Source of the DNA: Volvox africanus
Lineage: Eukaryota; Chlorophyta; Chlorophyceae; Chlamydomonadales; Volvocaceae
NCBI GenBank assembly: GCA_030268105.1
Contig: BSDZ01000021.1
Coordinates: forward strand, 372,001-436,000
Reading direction: 5' to 3'
Length of the DNA: 64,000 nucleotides
Numbering within the stretch: position 1 is the stretch's first letter; every line of letters starts with the position of its first letter. The notes beneath the pieces were generated by a model. It was not told the DNA's origin. It saw only the letters and a list, made by a program, of their open reading frames with translations, and did no database searches. A program made the translations under genes and the position numbers. Positions 1 through 13,463 of this stretch are shown piece by piece.

Positions 1-3000
1 TCTCCTCGATGGTATTCTCCGAAACCAACCGGTATATGTGCACCTGTCCAGGTGTGTGTGCATGAAGTAAGCGGGTGATTGGGTCAGGGTGCTGTGGGCG
101 TTCGATCCTTGCAGTTCTCAGTCTGCAACGTCCCGGCAGTTGAGAGATGTTCCGGAGGGGGGATTACCAGGCGGTGAGGAGTGATGTCTGATGGGTGGGA
201 TAGGATGCCGTCCGAGGGTCTCCCATGCCGCCAAGTGCGACGTCAGACGGTGTTGTTTCGCTATTACACAGCGGGGCCCGCAGCGGGGTCTTCTCAAGTG
301 CCAGTGCCCGGACCACTGTGCCTGTTTGTCGTTTTCATGTCCCCCTTTCCCCATTCAGGCAGCTCATTTATACTGGTAACACAACGGGACAACCTGCGCT
401 GCCGTACCTCGCGCGTCTGGCCAATGCGGTGGCATCGGTCCTGCGCCTGTGCGTCCATGGCTGGGTTCCAGTCGCTGTCGTAGAAGATGACCGTATCAGC
501 ACCCGTAAGGTTAATGCCCACACCGCCAGAGCGTGTCGACAAGATGAACACGAAGATCTGGATCCAAAGGAAGAAGTCCAATGCACGCTAAGAGAGTATG
601 GACGTCGAAGGCTGAAACAGGGGCAAATAGTTGCAAGGGCGGCCCCAGAGGTCCCAAGGGCTAGGCAAGTTCTAGGCAAGGAACCACACCCCTTCCTCGC
701 TTCAAATCAGCTCAGCTGGAACATGTGCCACCTTCGTCCCGTCCGGGCAAATCTCTTTACCCCCACCCCCACCCCAAAACTCCGACCCCTAATTAACCCA
801 ACTCCCATTCCTAAATCCCATAGCCCAAATTCCACCCAGCTCGACCCAGCCACACTCCATCGCTACCGGCCCACCTTCGTGTCTGTGTTGAAGCGCTGCA
901 TGAGCACCTGGCGCTGTTCTGGGCGTGTTGAGCCGTCTAAGCGCACGTATGTGTGGCCGTGCAGATTCAGGAAGGCCTCCAGGACGTCCAGCATCTTGGC
1001 CATCTGGGTGAAGATCAGGGCGCGGTGGGCCCCGGCCTTCAGCCGCCGCAATAGCAGCGCCAGCTCCTGAACCCAGGCAGGTGAGGGAATGAGAATGATA
1101 AGCATGAAACGAGGTGGGGACGGACGGGGAAGGCGAATGAACTTGACCTGATGGTATTGTATAGAAGCTGCTAAAGATGGGGGGGACGGAAGGGACGGGG
1201 GACGGGGGCTAAGAAAGCAGCAAACAACTCAAAAATAAATTTAGGAAAGTGGGCAATGGATCAGGTGATGGTGTTCCTTAGCGTTTGAGGCGCGGAGCTA
1301 AGGACAAGGGAACTACAGGTCCACCCGCCGTGCGCGTTAGATAAAAAAACCCTCACAAGGCGTTGACTGTATCCTGATAGTAAGATATCCGGATGTCCCA
1401 TTCTCCGTTCCGATCCCAAATCCCAACAAAGGCCTGGTTTCATCCTCTACCCTGGGATCCCTCCCGCCCTGCCTGGTCCTGCTTTCCAACTGCCAAGTCC
1501 CTCGCCCCTTGCCCCTCGTGCCGAGGCCCCCGCACCTGTAGTTTGCCGCAATCGTACTGTATGAGACGCTTATCTGGGAAGAACAGCTGCTGCCGAACGT
1601 GCGCTAACCGCAGCGGCCCGCCGCGGCCGCACCACTCCGCCAACGCCACCGCCGCACGCCGCGCTGCTGCGCGCACCTCGTCGCCGTCCGGCCGACAGCA
1701 CCATACGTCCGGCGGTGGCGCCCGGGCCCGGGGAATCACAAACTTGAACTCCCGCAGCAGTGGGTCCGCCCACTCGGCGCGCTGCTCGTACGTCACCGCA
1801 AGCTCTGACAGCAGCGATGGTAGCAAAGGGTACGATGATGGCTGCGCCGCAGGCATCTCAGTGTAGCCAGCACAGCCTGAAGCGGTGGCGGCGTCGGCGG
1901 GATGGTCGATGACCCTGGTGGCACCAGGTCGCAGTGCACGACATGTGGCGTGGGCCACAGCCAGCAGCGCCAGCAGGTTGCGGCCATATAGCGGCCGGCG
2001 GTTGGCGCAACGTTGGGAGCTAAGTGCCGCGGCGAGGCGCAGGCGGGAGGTACGCCATGCGGACTGCCGCCGGTGCTGCATCGCTACCGCCTCCGCCAGA
2101 ACTTGGTAGGCTGGGTCCGCCATCAGGGACCTGAACCGTGGGGTTGTTGGCGGGGACGCAACGTAACGTGGTAAGACGCGGCGAATGGGAGTTGTGATCG
2201 GATTGGATATGAGGAGCACCGCCTATGCCGAAGACGACGTTGCGTTGCGTCGGTGACGAAACGAAAAATTTATTCAAATGACAGCAGCAAGATGTCGAGT
2301 AGTCCAAGGAATATCCACGTGGGGGACGTGGACAACGGCACGTTGTAATCAGAACATGAGGGCATTAAAAGGACGAAGGCAGCTGGCGAATAAACGACCT
2401 GCTGAAGCGGTGATGATAACAGACGTAACATGCAAACGGCAAGTCTGGGCTTTTGGCAAGCTGGGGGGTTGATCTTGAACACACAGCCTGAGGTGCTGCA
2501 AGACAAATCACGACTCAGATTAATCTGGTATCGCAAGTACTCACATGTACGAGCCATGAAGTGAAGCCAGAGCGTGCTGTCCCAGCGCAACCGGATGCCT
2601 CAAAGAGGCACCGCCGGCGCTGTGCCGCCCCGAGCCGGACGCCACGCCACTGGCGGCCCCTGCCGCCGTACTGCGCGCTGCCGCGGCGCTGCGCATTAGC
2701 ACTGACGCGTCCTCAGATGTAGCAGCCCACTCCGGCACGCCGCACTCAATAGCCATGGCCTCGAATGGCACCTGCAAGGCGGGATAATCGCAACTGATGT
2801 TTGGGATAAATGTGTTATAATGGGTGTTAAGGATGTTAAAACAATGTGGTGCGAAACCCTCACATCGCTGCTGCCCACGAAAAGGGCGGTTGCGGATGTC
2901 ATGGCGAATGCTAAGGGGCCCTGTAATCCCACTGACATTTCTGAACACAATCTTGTTAAAAGGTCATGGCATTCTAACAAAGATCGACCAGCTGAATCAG

Positions 3001-6000
3001 GGTGGTTGTGCCCACGCAGCTAAGCATTGCCCTCATGCGCCTGACCTGAAAATCTGCTCAAGGTAGTCTATAAAATTCAAGCCTTCTTTGGGTACTTGGC
3101 AAGTTCCCGGTCAACCTCGCACCGTGCGCACTTACCGCGGCCAGACGTACCTACCTCCCGGCGACAGAAAAATTCAGCCGCTCCCGGCCTAAGGCCCCGC
3201 TCTCCATACTCAAGCCCTGTAACTCCCACAGTTGAAACCGGCACCCTCCCCGCGGCAGCCGCCTCCAGACCCTTCCTTTCCGGTCCCCAGCTCCCCACGT
3301 ACCAACAACCGCATTACATCCTCCGCCTCGTAGCTGGCCTGGTCTTCCCATGCTGTTAGCAGCAGCCCCGACCCAGCTAGCAGGTCATCAATGCGGCCCG
3401 CCACTCCGGCAGAGCCACAGGCGCCGTAGTGACCCGCGGGTCGGAAGGCCGGGTGCCTGCGCTCCAGGCTGCCGTCGAACTCGGAGCTGGGCGCCGGGGC
3501 TGGACCCGCTGGATCTCCTTCTGCCGCTTGCCGAGGCAGCGGCCGAAACGATAGCGGCGCGATGTAACAGGGATTCAGCACGCAGGAGGGGACTTGGAGG
3601 GAGAGACCGGGCAACAGGTCGTAGGAGGAAACAATCGACCGGCCCTCGAACAAGTCGGGATGGTTACAAACCTGGACGGAGGGACATAGACACGTAGATG
3701 AGATCATTTTTCCAATCATGTCGTCCGATTTTCCCGAAGCTCTAGATTGCTCAGCAAATATATCCTTTTCCCTTCGAATTAATGCGGGATAAACAGACAG
3801 AAGCAGAGATGGGGAGACGGCGAAAATTGAAACCAACAGTACTTCACACTCAGGGGCTCAGCTTCGTGCCATGTTGCTGGTGGTCGCCCTAGGTGTAGCC
3901 CACGAAACCCAGCCACTTTCCTGCACCGCCCAAGCGACTGCAGCGTCCCTTGTGTTTCCCCCAGCCCTTCCCCAGCCGGACCTCATGGCCAATCTCTCTC
4001 CCCCCCCGCGTTCCCACCTTGCGCAGTGACATAAGGCAGTTCAGCATGCCCAGGAAGCCGCCGGTCTCCAGGCGCTTCTTGGTTTCGGAGGACGCCATAT
4101 ATTCCTCATACAACTTGCGCTGCCGCTTGCTGAGCCGACATTTCACGACGTGCTCGTGCTTCGCAGGCATTTGCCGTTCCACCTCGGACTGGCGAAGTCA
4201 GGAAAGGCGAAATTAGTGAGAGAAGTGTGTCCAATAGGTGGTACCAATGATGGAATCTGCATGGCGTCAAGATGATTTAACGACCTAAAAGATATCCTGA
4301 CGGCCTCATACTTAGGGGCTACGCAGCCAGGCCCCTACCAGAGACGAGGGTGATGGATGGATGCATGGATTGGGAAAAACAGGACAGCGAATTCTGATAC
4401 AGCCATGGTGTCTGTATTCGGTGACAAAACGTACACAGCTCGCGCTTCCAACGTTCACCGTTTGTGAGTTTTTAAGAACCCACATCATGTGTCTTCTTAA
4501 GGCTTCAACGTTTTATGGGTGGTGGGTGGTGGTGTGGACCACGAATCAACCGACGTGCGGCACGCTGCAGGGCCTTTACTTACCTTGAGGCGGCGGAGCA
4601 AGAAGGGCCGCAACACGCCGTGCAGCCGTTCCACCAATTGCTGCGGATTTAAGGTTGGACGGGTTGGCAGGCAACATACAACGCATGGCCGACTGAGTAG
4701 AGACGAAGCGCAAGGACGGCAGAGGCAAAGAGGGAGCATAATCTACGAACCTATCCACGGCAGACGAGGCCAATGAGGACCGAGAGAGCTGGGTTGCCTT
4801 TTTTCGCAATTGCGGATAAGTAGGCAGGTCGGCTGGCTGGGAAAATTGATCATAGGATGGCGATGCAAGGACGTCATACTGACAGAGGCGGCGGGAAGGA
4901 TGCAGCGCCCCAGGAAAGCAACTTCTATGTACAGGATGGAAGGGGAAAGGGTGGCGCCCGAGCTGTCTGTGCGACAACCCCCCACCTGGTCCCCCATCAG
5001 CCCCCCCATACCCCCCCCCACACACACCACACCTTGTTATATGCCTCACTGCCCTCCACCATGCCCGTCAGCGGGTTGCAAAACCAGTCACGGAACTGCG
5101 CATGGCTGGCGAAGAGGCCTGGCATGAGAAAATGCATCAAGCTCCACAACTCCATCAGATCGTTCTGTAGAGGGGTACCTACGCAGGGAAGTGTGGCACA
5201 AGGCCGAGCCGCCGTGATCGTATCTACTTTTGCGCGTTTGCAGGTACCCCGGTATGTGCACGAACACACGGAGAGATATCCGGCGGGATAAGAGAAATGA
5301 GAGGGGACAAGCTGCGGTCGAGCCGGCTCAAGCCGGCCGGCAACACGTTAAGAACCGAGGTCAGGACAGGCCGACGATTTATGAAAAGTGCCAATGGCTG
5401 CTGTTACGTCTATACCAGTGGCGTACAGACCCAGTTTGGCGGGATTTCAGACTGGGCCCGGAACCGGGGCGAGGGCGAGGGCGAGGGCGAGGCATTCCCC
5501 CAGAAGCTTGGCGAACGGGGTTCCTTACCCGTGATCAGCAGGCGGCGCTTGGCGTTGAAGCGCAGCAGCGTCTGCCACCGCTGGCTCTTCCAGTTCTTAA
5601 TCATGTGCGCCTCATCCAGAATCAGGTACTTCCATTTCTTTCTCCGGAAAACCTTGGCGTCCTGCGGGGAGTGGAGAGGGCAGATTCGGCAAGCCATGAA
5701 GGAGGCACATACTTCAAGCAATTAAGGAATCTAAGGGAAAGCACAGCGGCACACGAGGCATAACAACCATTGCCCGCCCTCTACGTGCTGAAGGGCATTG
5801 ATTTTCAACTCTGCTCCCGCGCTTCGTCCGGTTGTACCGTATACGAACCCTAAGCCCCCAGTCCACCTCCAGAGGTGCACGTCTTTAAGAACACACACAC
5901 ACATACCCCAACCCCCATACAAAGCTGCCAGCCCTCCCGCCCACACACGTACAGACAGCACGAGGGTGTAGGATGTGATGCAGATGTGGAAGGCGTTCGG

Positions 6001-9000
6001 CTTGGACCATCCCTGACGCTTGGCCTTGCGTTCCTTGGCACTGCCGTAGTAAGTTAACAGCCGGAAGGCCGGACACCACTTCTTGATCTCCATCTCCCAG
6101 TTGAGCATCACGGATGTGGGCACCACGATTAGATGCGGGCCCCATGTTCCTGAAGATGAGATGCGAGTAAGGAAAGACTTCGTCACGCTAGGAAGGGAAA
6201 AGAGATCACCGCGAAGCGATTACCCTCCTCCACATTTATCGCTGCCTTATAGCACGTACGCTTAGTCGTTATCGTATGACAATGATGTCGCATTTTACGT
6301 AGCGCTTACTTCACCAAATCATAACTCGTTAGGCCGCGACAGCAGATATAAATGGTCTTGAGCTTCGCTGCGTTCAGTAAAGCATTGCCCAACAGATCTC
6401 TGCGACTGAGGTAATCACATCGCCTCAGCATGTGACTAGCCCTGCTTGGCGCTCTTCCGCCCAAACTTACGGTTGAGGAAATGCCCTCCCGACAGGCCCT
6501 GCACGCACTCAACATCCACCCAGCCCCGGCCAACCGCACCACACTGTTCCTGCAGCTACGACTGACCCTGTTCGCATGCAAGGTAGGCCAGCATACTGAT
6601 CGTCTGGATGGTCTTTCCCAGCCCCATCTCATCCGCCAGGATGCCGTTAATCCTCTTGTGGTACAGCGTCACGAGCCAGTCCAGACCGATGTGTTGGTAC
6701 TCGCGCAACGGAAACTTGAGCAGGAAAGGCACTGGCGTGAGCACCTGGTGGTGGCACCAGCGAACGAAAAGAAACGAGGCGATGTGGGTCAGGAGCAATA
6801 CAATATCGCTGGGTCCGGCTTCAGAGCAGATAGGCGCAGGGAGGTATGCGTGGGGATAAAGTGTGAATGCGGAGAGGGAGGGGGGAGGCAGAGAGTAAAC
6901 GGCGAGCGTTGCGCCCGGATACAGGTATTGCGGAAGGAGTCCAGTCTATGTTCTAGGCGAGGACAGTGATACCCTATCGATTGCAAATTGCATCGCCAGG
7001 ATAGCATATTGTCGTTAAGCAACCTTTTTTTGTTACCCCGTCTGTTACATGATGTAATCCGCCACGTAAATCCACACTGCCCAGACCTTGGTGGTGCTGA
7101 GGGTTGTCCCGGTCGGCTGAGCTGCCGACGCGTCCCGTGCGACAGCTTCCAGCCCCCCGCCTCCGCCTCCACGGCGACCTCCCGCCGTCGCCCCTTCATC
7201 GTCATCGTCATCCCCGGCAGCCGCAGCTGCTCTGCGCGCCTTCTCTGCCCGCTCCGTGGCTGCCGCTACAGCCGCCGCCCTCTCCCGCTCCTTCTGCGCC
7301 TCATCATCCTGTTGCCGTTGCTGCCGCTGAGATTGTGGTGAACTGCTGGGGACGTTGTTCATGGGGCCAATGACAGCGAGAGAGGATGCTTCTGCCTTAG
7401 CCTCCGACTGGGGTGAAGCAGCACCAGGGCCTTGCTCCCGTAGCTCAAGCTTCACTGCAACGTCCGCCGCCGCGGCATCGTTGCTGCCTCCTGTAGCTGC
7501 TGCGGCCGCCGTTGCTCTTCGCTGCCGTCGGTCTTCGTCGGCTTTGTGCCCAGCTGTGGCTACCTGGGCAGGGAACCATGGCAGCGTTTGGAAACCCAGC
7601 AGGACAGCACGTGAGACAATTATAGGGAGCTAGAGCCACGGTGACCGCAGCGATAACAACGCTGCCCGGTAAGCAGTGAAAAAAGCTACACGATTCCCTT
7701 ATGATGGACACTATAGCGTAGATGCGCGTGAATGGAAGGCCCTACGTTAGTCGCCTTCGCCTTCGCACACGTGCTGCCAGTCTGCTGCAGCTCAAGGCGA
7801 CTGGCACCAGGACAGGTAAGGACACAAATCGATGAAGGCTGAAGGAACCGGGACCGAAGAGAACACTGCACCTGACGCCCGCTACACGGATCCACACACC
7901 CCTCGCAGATACGTATTTCTCATTACAAATACAAGCTTTCACCATAGTTCTTGTGATTCGTCTAAATTAGCTCAAGAAACTATTTTGACTAATGACGTGC
8001 AGCTACCTTTGTATGTCTTAACTGTATATAGAATGAGAAATCAAGATCAAGCAGATTTTGCTCATGAAGGCATACCTGGCTTGCTGCCGCTGCCGCCCCG
8101 GACCCCTGCAGCGTGCTCGCAGGCGCCTCCTTGACAATGAAATTGTGCCGCTTAGGGCCGGAGTAGTACTTTGCGAGCAGCACCTCAATCGGCAATTCCA
8201 CCTCCGCCCCCAGATCTCCAAGTTCGTCAGCGCCCTCCTCTTCCTCGCCCTCGCCAGCCTCAGCCTCAGCCATGGCCAGCTCCGCCTCCAGGGTGGTCTC
8301 GTCGTCCTGGAAAGGGCGAAGGGGACCGGGGCGTGATGATCAAAAGGTGCAGGACCTAAACCTATCTTCAGATTTTGAAGGCCACCAAGGCCACGATTAA
8401 GACTACACTACTAATCACATGCCAACCAAACACAACCAAATGATAGAGGCACCTAATGGCCCAAAGCCCCAGATTTTTCAAAGTAATGCCGTGACGTGCA
8501 GACCTGGTCGTGCCTTAAGCAGGACTATTTATGTCCCGCTTACCACGTCCTCCGCCTCGTCATACACGTATTCCTTCTCCTGCCCCTCCTCCTCGCCACC
8601 AGCCGCCGCCGCAGTTGTCAGCCCCTCCGCCACGTCCACCTCTTCCTCCTCCACCTCCGCCGCTGCTGCTGCTGACCCTATTGTTGGCGTCGCAGGCCCT
8701 GGCGTTGACTCCGAAGACCCAGCTCCCGCAGATGACGCGCCGGCCATGGCTGCCGCCAGGTGGGCACCGTGCGCGTGTGTCTGCCCCAGGTCTAGCGCTT
8801 CACCCTCCTCGAGCTCACCCTCCTCAGCTTCGACACTCTTGACCGTTGCTGGCTGCGATACAATTGCCGTGGCTGAGGTAACTGAGGCAGCAGCACACGA
8901 CGGCGCCACCCTGGCACCTGGCTGAGCCTGCATGGAACATTTCGCAGAAAGGAACTCCTGTCATCAAGTGCTACCCCGATCCTTTATCCGAGCTCGGCTC

Positions 9001-12000
9001 AGACGGAGCGAGCTGGGTCAGTCGGGCGCCAAGCCGTAATTACCCCCCATCGGAGGATAAAAATGCCGACCGCTCACTGCCATCCGATACCATCCAATGC
9101 AAAGCCGTCGGGGAGTATAAACGTTGGTCTCATGTAACACGGGTCACAAAAAAAATCAAAAGGATTGAATAAACCTTCCCTTTCGAAAAATGCTAAAAAT
9201 ATTGATAGCCCCTCCTACCCCATCGACAACCAGGCCCATGTTGGAGATTTCACGACACCCTCACGCGTCAGCCTGAGCCGCACCCGTCTAGGCCGCTGAG
9301 GCAATAGCCTGGCCCATGGGTCCCGAATCATGCCCTCGGACTGCACAGGCAGAGCTCTGGCCCTCCTAGGCGTCTGGTTCCTGCTTCAACAGAGCCTCTC
9401 TTACCCAACACACCAACATCAACTGCCATTTACACCTCCGCCCTTCGTAAGCGGAGCTCATTGGCTTGCACGTCCACATGCTAACCAACGATATGCCAAC
9501 GACCTATATATGAGCTATGGCCAATACCGCAGAGCCACCGCTCAAAAGCGTGGCAAACCTTGACGAGGAGCGCAGCACGTTCTCGCCATACCTTGTCATT
9601 ATATCGGAGAATCCGTCGCCACCTGACGCGACGCGGTGTAATATATATAAATAGTTGCAACCGGGGCCTCTTGTGGCCTCCGCCATAATCACAATCGGCT
9701 CACACGCAGGGGACCGATGCTCAGAAGGTCTCCCAATCCCCCTCCCCCCCACCTTTCGCTAGCTGTATTGCTACCTACCTCGGTGAGTCCCACGTCACCC
9801 TTGGGCACGCCATTCGACGCATGAGGCACCGAGTCAGCCAGTTTCCTCGGAGGGGCGGCCGCAGCTGCCGCCCCGGACCCCTGCAGCGTGCTCGCGGGCG
9901 CCTCCTTGACAATGAAATTGTGCCGCTTAGGGCCGGAGTAGTACTTTGCGAGCAGCACCTCAATCGGCAATTCCACCTCCGCCCCCAGATCTCCAAGTTC
10001 GTCAGCACCCTCCTCTTCCTCGCCCTCGCCAGCCTCAGCCTCAGCCATGGCCAGCTCCGCCTCCAGGGTGGTCTCGTCGTCCTGTACGTATATGTTGCAA
10101 CGAACAGGCAAGAAGACTAAGACACTTGCCAGGAATCGCTTGATGCAGCGAGGGAACGGCGTAGCATAGCGGTTTCGATAGATTAGACTGCTAGCTTAGA
10201 CTGCTCGTAACCATAGCAAGTGCCTTGAAAATATTCTTGAATTATTGAATTGATGAAGTCGGTCATACGAGTCAGAGACCTAGACAGGAAAGCGCGACTA
10301 GGAAGTGTAATGCTGGCAAAATCAGACCGACCCGCACGCTCTCTACTTCCATTCACGGACTCCCACGTTGAAGTCCGACCACTTACCGCCGAATCGTCCG
10401 CATCTCGATCGTAATCGTTATCATCATCATCACCGCCTCCTCGGGCTTTAGGTTTCTCCGTCTCCGCATCAAGGTCCTGGCGCTCCTCTTCACCTTCTTC
10501 CTTTACCTCCTCTTCACCATCCTGCTTCTCGGCCTCATTGCTTCGGGCCCCCGCGTCCTCCTCAGTCGCCCTCGCTGTCGCACCGCCCTCCTCACCCTCC
10601 TCGTCGGAGGAGGCCAGTGCTTCCAGGTCCACGTCACCCGCGCCTGACTTCAACTTCGAAGGCGCATCAGAGCCGCTGGGCCCAGTGTCTGACTCAGCTA
10701 ATGCGGTGCGCTGTCGCTTGACTCGCGGCGCCCGCACTGGCGGGGAGCTGCGAGGACCGTCCTCTCTCCCCTCTTCTCCTTCTGCATCCCCCTCCTTCTT
10801 GATGAATACTCCTCCAGCCGCACTCGCTCCTGGTGGGTCCGACGTGGTGGGCTCCACGCCGTCGGACACTGGTGGCTCGTAGAAGCTCACCGACTTGCGC
10901 TTGCGGCTGTCTTTTCCCTCTGTCGGCGCAGCGGAGGGACCAGGCGTGGGTGCCTCGGGGCCTGAAGCAGCTGCCGCTGGCGGTGCAAAAGCTTCACTGT
11001 CCTCGGAGCCTGGCGAAGAGCCGCGCCTCGCGCGCCCCTGGTCGTCCGTGTCTGAATCCGCCTCTGGGGAGGCAACAGGTAAATTTTGGCATACATGCAA
11101 CAGTAAACACGTCGGCGTTGGCGGCATGTTGCTCATGAACGGTTTTGTTATGTGGACAGACACGCACGCAGCAAACACAGCAGCACGCCCGTATCCGGGA
11201 AGGCTTTGCTTGTACCGGGCCCGGCTGCAGTGGAGGCGAGTCAGGGTCTACAGACGGGATGTCGCATACTGCAGAGCCCCGGTACTTCCAGCTGTTTTAG
11301 CCCCAAGCCCTCACACGCCCTCTGTGGAGCAACCCCATCCTGGATGTACAGCGAGGTGTGTTAGTCGGCGAAACATGTTGGTCTTCCCTGGAGCGTCATT
11401 CCCTGGTGCGCACCTTCCCACTCAACGGTTTATTAATCCCCACCCCTACCTGGAGGGCCCTTCTGGTATCCGTAAGGCAGCCGATTGAAAACTTCGCACG
11501 TCTCTTCTGCTCACCTCTCCCGAGGGCTCTGACGGGACAAGGCAACGCAGAACCGAACCCGTCCCTGCCCGCCCTCGCACCTGCCGCTGCCGTCAGGTTG
11601 GCTGCGAGCATTTTTGAGAACTTCTCGGTCTGGCCCACGATGAGGTCTAGGTGGCGATCCATTACAGCTTTCTTGCGGGCTTCTACCTGCAGCGCCACTT
11701 TGGTGGCTACCACGCGGCGAGCCTTGGTCCAGAAGTTAGCAACCTGCAGAAACGGGGGCGGCGTGAAGACGTCACACAGAATGGGATGCGGCCTGTTAGT
11801 GCATCCCGCAAGGTTCCTAGCCTCATGCGCAAGGAGGTGGACAAAAATCCCACAACGTCAAAAGTTTTTCCGTTACTGCACTGGCAATTCACCCACGCGC
11901 CCACCCCGCCTAAGCAGCATGCCGCTCGCCCGTCCGCCATGAATGCCGAAAGCCCAATCAGCTGCCCGTCTTCCAGCTTCTTTGCAAGATTATTAGGGCA

Positions 12001-13463
12001 CCGTGTCTACCGTAGCTGACGGTAAAACCTCTGTTTCATGCCCCTTGTCACAGCCTTGCCAGTTCAGTCAATCAGCCCTTTGCCAGGCCAGCAATGTGCT
12101 CGCGGAGATCCAGCGCACGGCGGTGCAACATTAACGACTAACGGAGGCACGCACCTGCTGGGCTATGGCCTTAGCTGTCTTGCGCTGTGTCGCCTCCTCC
12201 TGCTGCTGCCGGTGTACATGCCGGTTCTCCAGCGATAAGTTGGACTTGATCGCGTGGGAGGCCCAGCGCTTTGCCTGCTTCAGCTTCCAGGCGCGCTCCC
12301 TGCGCAACACAGCGACAGCGAGAGCAGCAGTCAGAGCAGGACGAGTACGTGTCCCTGGGGTAGATGGAACTGCAATGTGACCGCGCCGTGTTATCACCAT
12401 CCGCTGGAAGACATCCCACCAACGCCATCTACGGCAAAACCCTCCACCAGCAAAGGAGCGAGATGCGGATTGCATCGTTGCCGGTGTGCCGCTGCCTTAC
12501 CCTCACCAACACACAACCAAAGATTGCCGTCACCAGTCCACTCGCCGCTCACTTTATGAACTCCTTCGCCAGCCACTCCATTTCCTCCAGCACGTGATCC
12601 CAATGCGTTTTATTGCGCTTCGGATCATAAGGTGCTGCCGCCGCCATTGCCGAGCGTGCACGCCGTTCTTTCGCCTGCGCCAGCACAAACTCCTCATACG
12701 TCCGCTCGTACTTGCATGGCTTCGAGGGTGGCGGCGACGCCGAAGGCTGACGGGACGGCTGCGGACTGCCGCCATTGGTGTCCGCGTCGTCGCCGGCGCT
12801 GCTGCCATCACCGCCGCCAGCATCAGGCCGCTGATCCGGCGGTGGAGTCGGTGGCGCGGGAGGGTCAATGTCCAGGCCGCGGGCTCGGGCCATTTCCCGG
12901 CAGATCCGGCGATAGCGCTCATTGGAAGGACCGGAGCCGGAGCCGGCGGGAATGGCTGGGCTGGCGCCGCTGAAGCCCCGTCCACGACCTCTACCCCGTC
13001 CACGGCCTCGCCCCCGACCCCTGCCGGCGCTCTCGCTCCCTGGTGCAAAGCTGACGCTACCGCCATCGCCACGGCCCTGACCACGACTACGGGCGCGACC
13101 GCGGCTCCGGCCCTTACGGCCCTCTCCTGTGCCATCCCGGCCCTGGGCTCTGCGGCCCCCGCCATAGTCCTCATCGTCCTCGTCATCGCTGTCGTCATCA
13201 CTTTCTGGCGGTTCCGCTTCCTCCTCATAGAACTCCGCCGCAGCGCCGCCGCCGCCGCCACCTGGTGTCACCGTCACAACCGGCGGTAACCCACCGCCTT
13301 CAGTGTCATCATCCTCATCGTCATCGCCACTGGCGGCAGCAGCTCCGATATCAAAGTCCTCATCCGAATTGGACTCCAGGTCTCCATCCTGGAGCTCGCC
13401 CTCTTCCCCTAGCAGCTCTGAATCCAAGTCATCTTCTTCCCCCCGGCTGCGGCCGCGGCGCAT
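1..13463 (-). CDS. SWR1/SRCAP/PIE1-type Snf2 chromatin remodeller ATPase (3' end off the window)
   Basis: Catalytic subunit of a SWR1-like complex, which in known members exchanges H2A for H2A.Z in the nucleus. The exon chain is phase-consistent: 13463-12553, 12299-12155, 11743-11581, 11063-10387, 10081-9779, 8927-8544, 8306-8076, 7563-7087, 6744-6567, 6149-5953, 5661-5529, 5178-5033, 4640-4584, 4188-4018, 3671-3303, 2771-2545, 2130-1536, 1066-875, 557-408 and 43 to below 1, about 1916 codons. The N-terminus is acidic and Arg/Gly-rich. The HSA domain spans about residues 250-405 ([15 protein letters not shown], then [12 protein letters not shown]). Acidic linkers follow. Lobe 1 has DEMGLGKT near residue 1134 and DEAH near 1237, then [19 protein letters not shown] and [11 protein letters not shown] long insert between the lobes (about 1400-1790) ends in [20 protein letters not shown], a SWR1/SRCAP hallmark. 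Lobe 2 has [18 protein letters not shown] and HRIGQT. The split ATPase places it in the INO80/SWR1 class, and the sequence matches SWR1/PIE1, not INO80. The start is the first ATG of the open frame. One exon is duplicated (see the repeat entries). Confidence 0.93.
8089..8309 (-). repeat. Duplicated SWR1-gene exon, copy A (downstream copy)
   Basis: This 221-bp block matches 9864-10084 at 219 of 221 positions by eye, in the same orientation. Read on the minus strand it is exon 8306-8076, starting [18 protein letters not shown] and including [19 protein letters not shown]. The acceptor is ttccag and the donor GCCAG|gtatgc. The exon is 231 nt, phase 0 at both ends, so including or skipping it keeps the frame. 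Beyond the block the flanks are unrelated to those of copy B. Confidence 0.9.
9864..10084 (-). repeat. Duplicated SWR1-gene exon, copy B (upstream copy)
   Basis: This is the upstream copy of the block at 8089-8309. It is part of exon 10081-9779 (303 nt, phase 0/0), which runs 24 residues further ([15 protein letters not shown] and on) before a GAG|gtaggt donor. Both differences from copy A are silent (CCC/CCT and GGT/GGC). Identity stops at the cag of the splice acceptor. Known SWR1/SRCAP proteins have one such acidic block with a P-I/L-E-x-L-L core before the ATPase, so two copies are unexpected. Confidence 0.9.

Noticed and set aside
12554..13289. Large open frames on both strands over the first SWR1-type exon
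   Set aside because: These are shadows of the acidic and Arg/Gly-rich coding sequence read in other frames.
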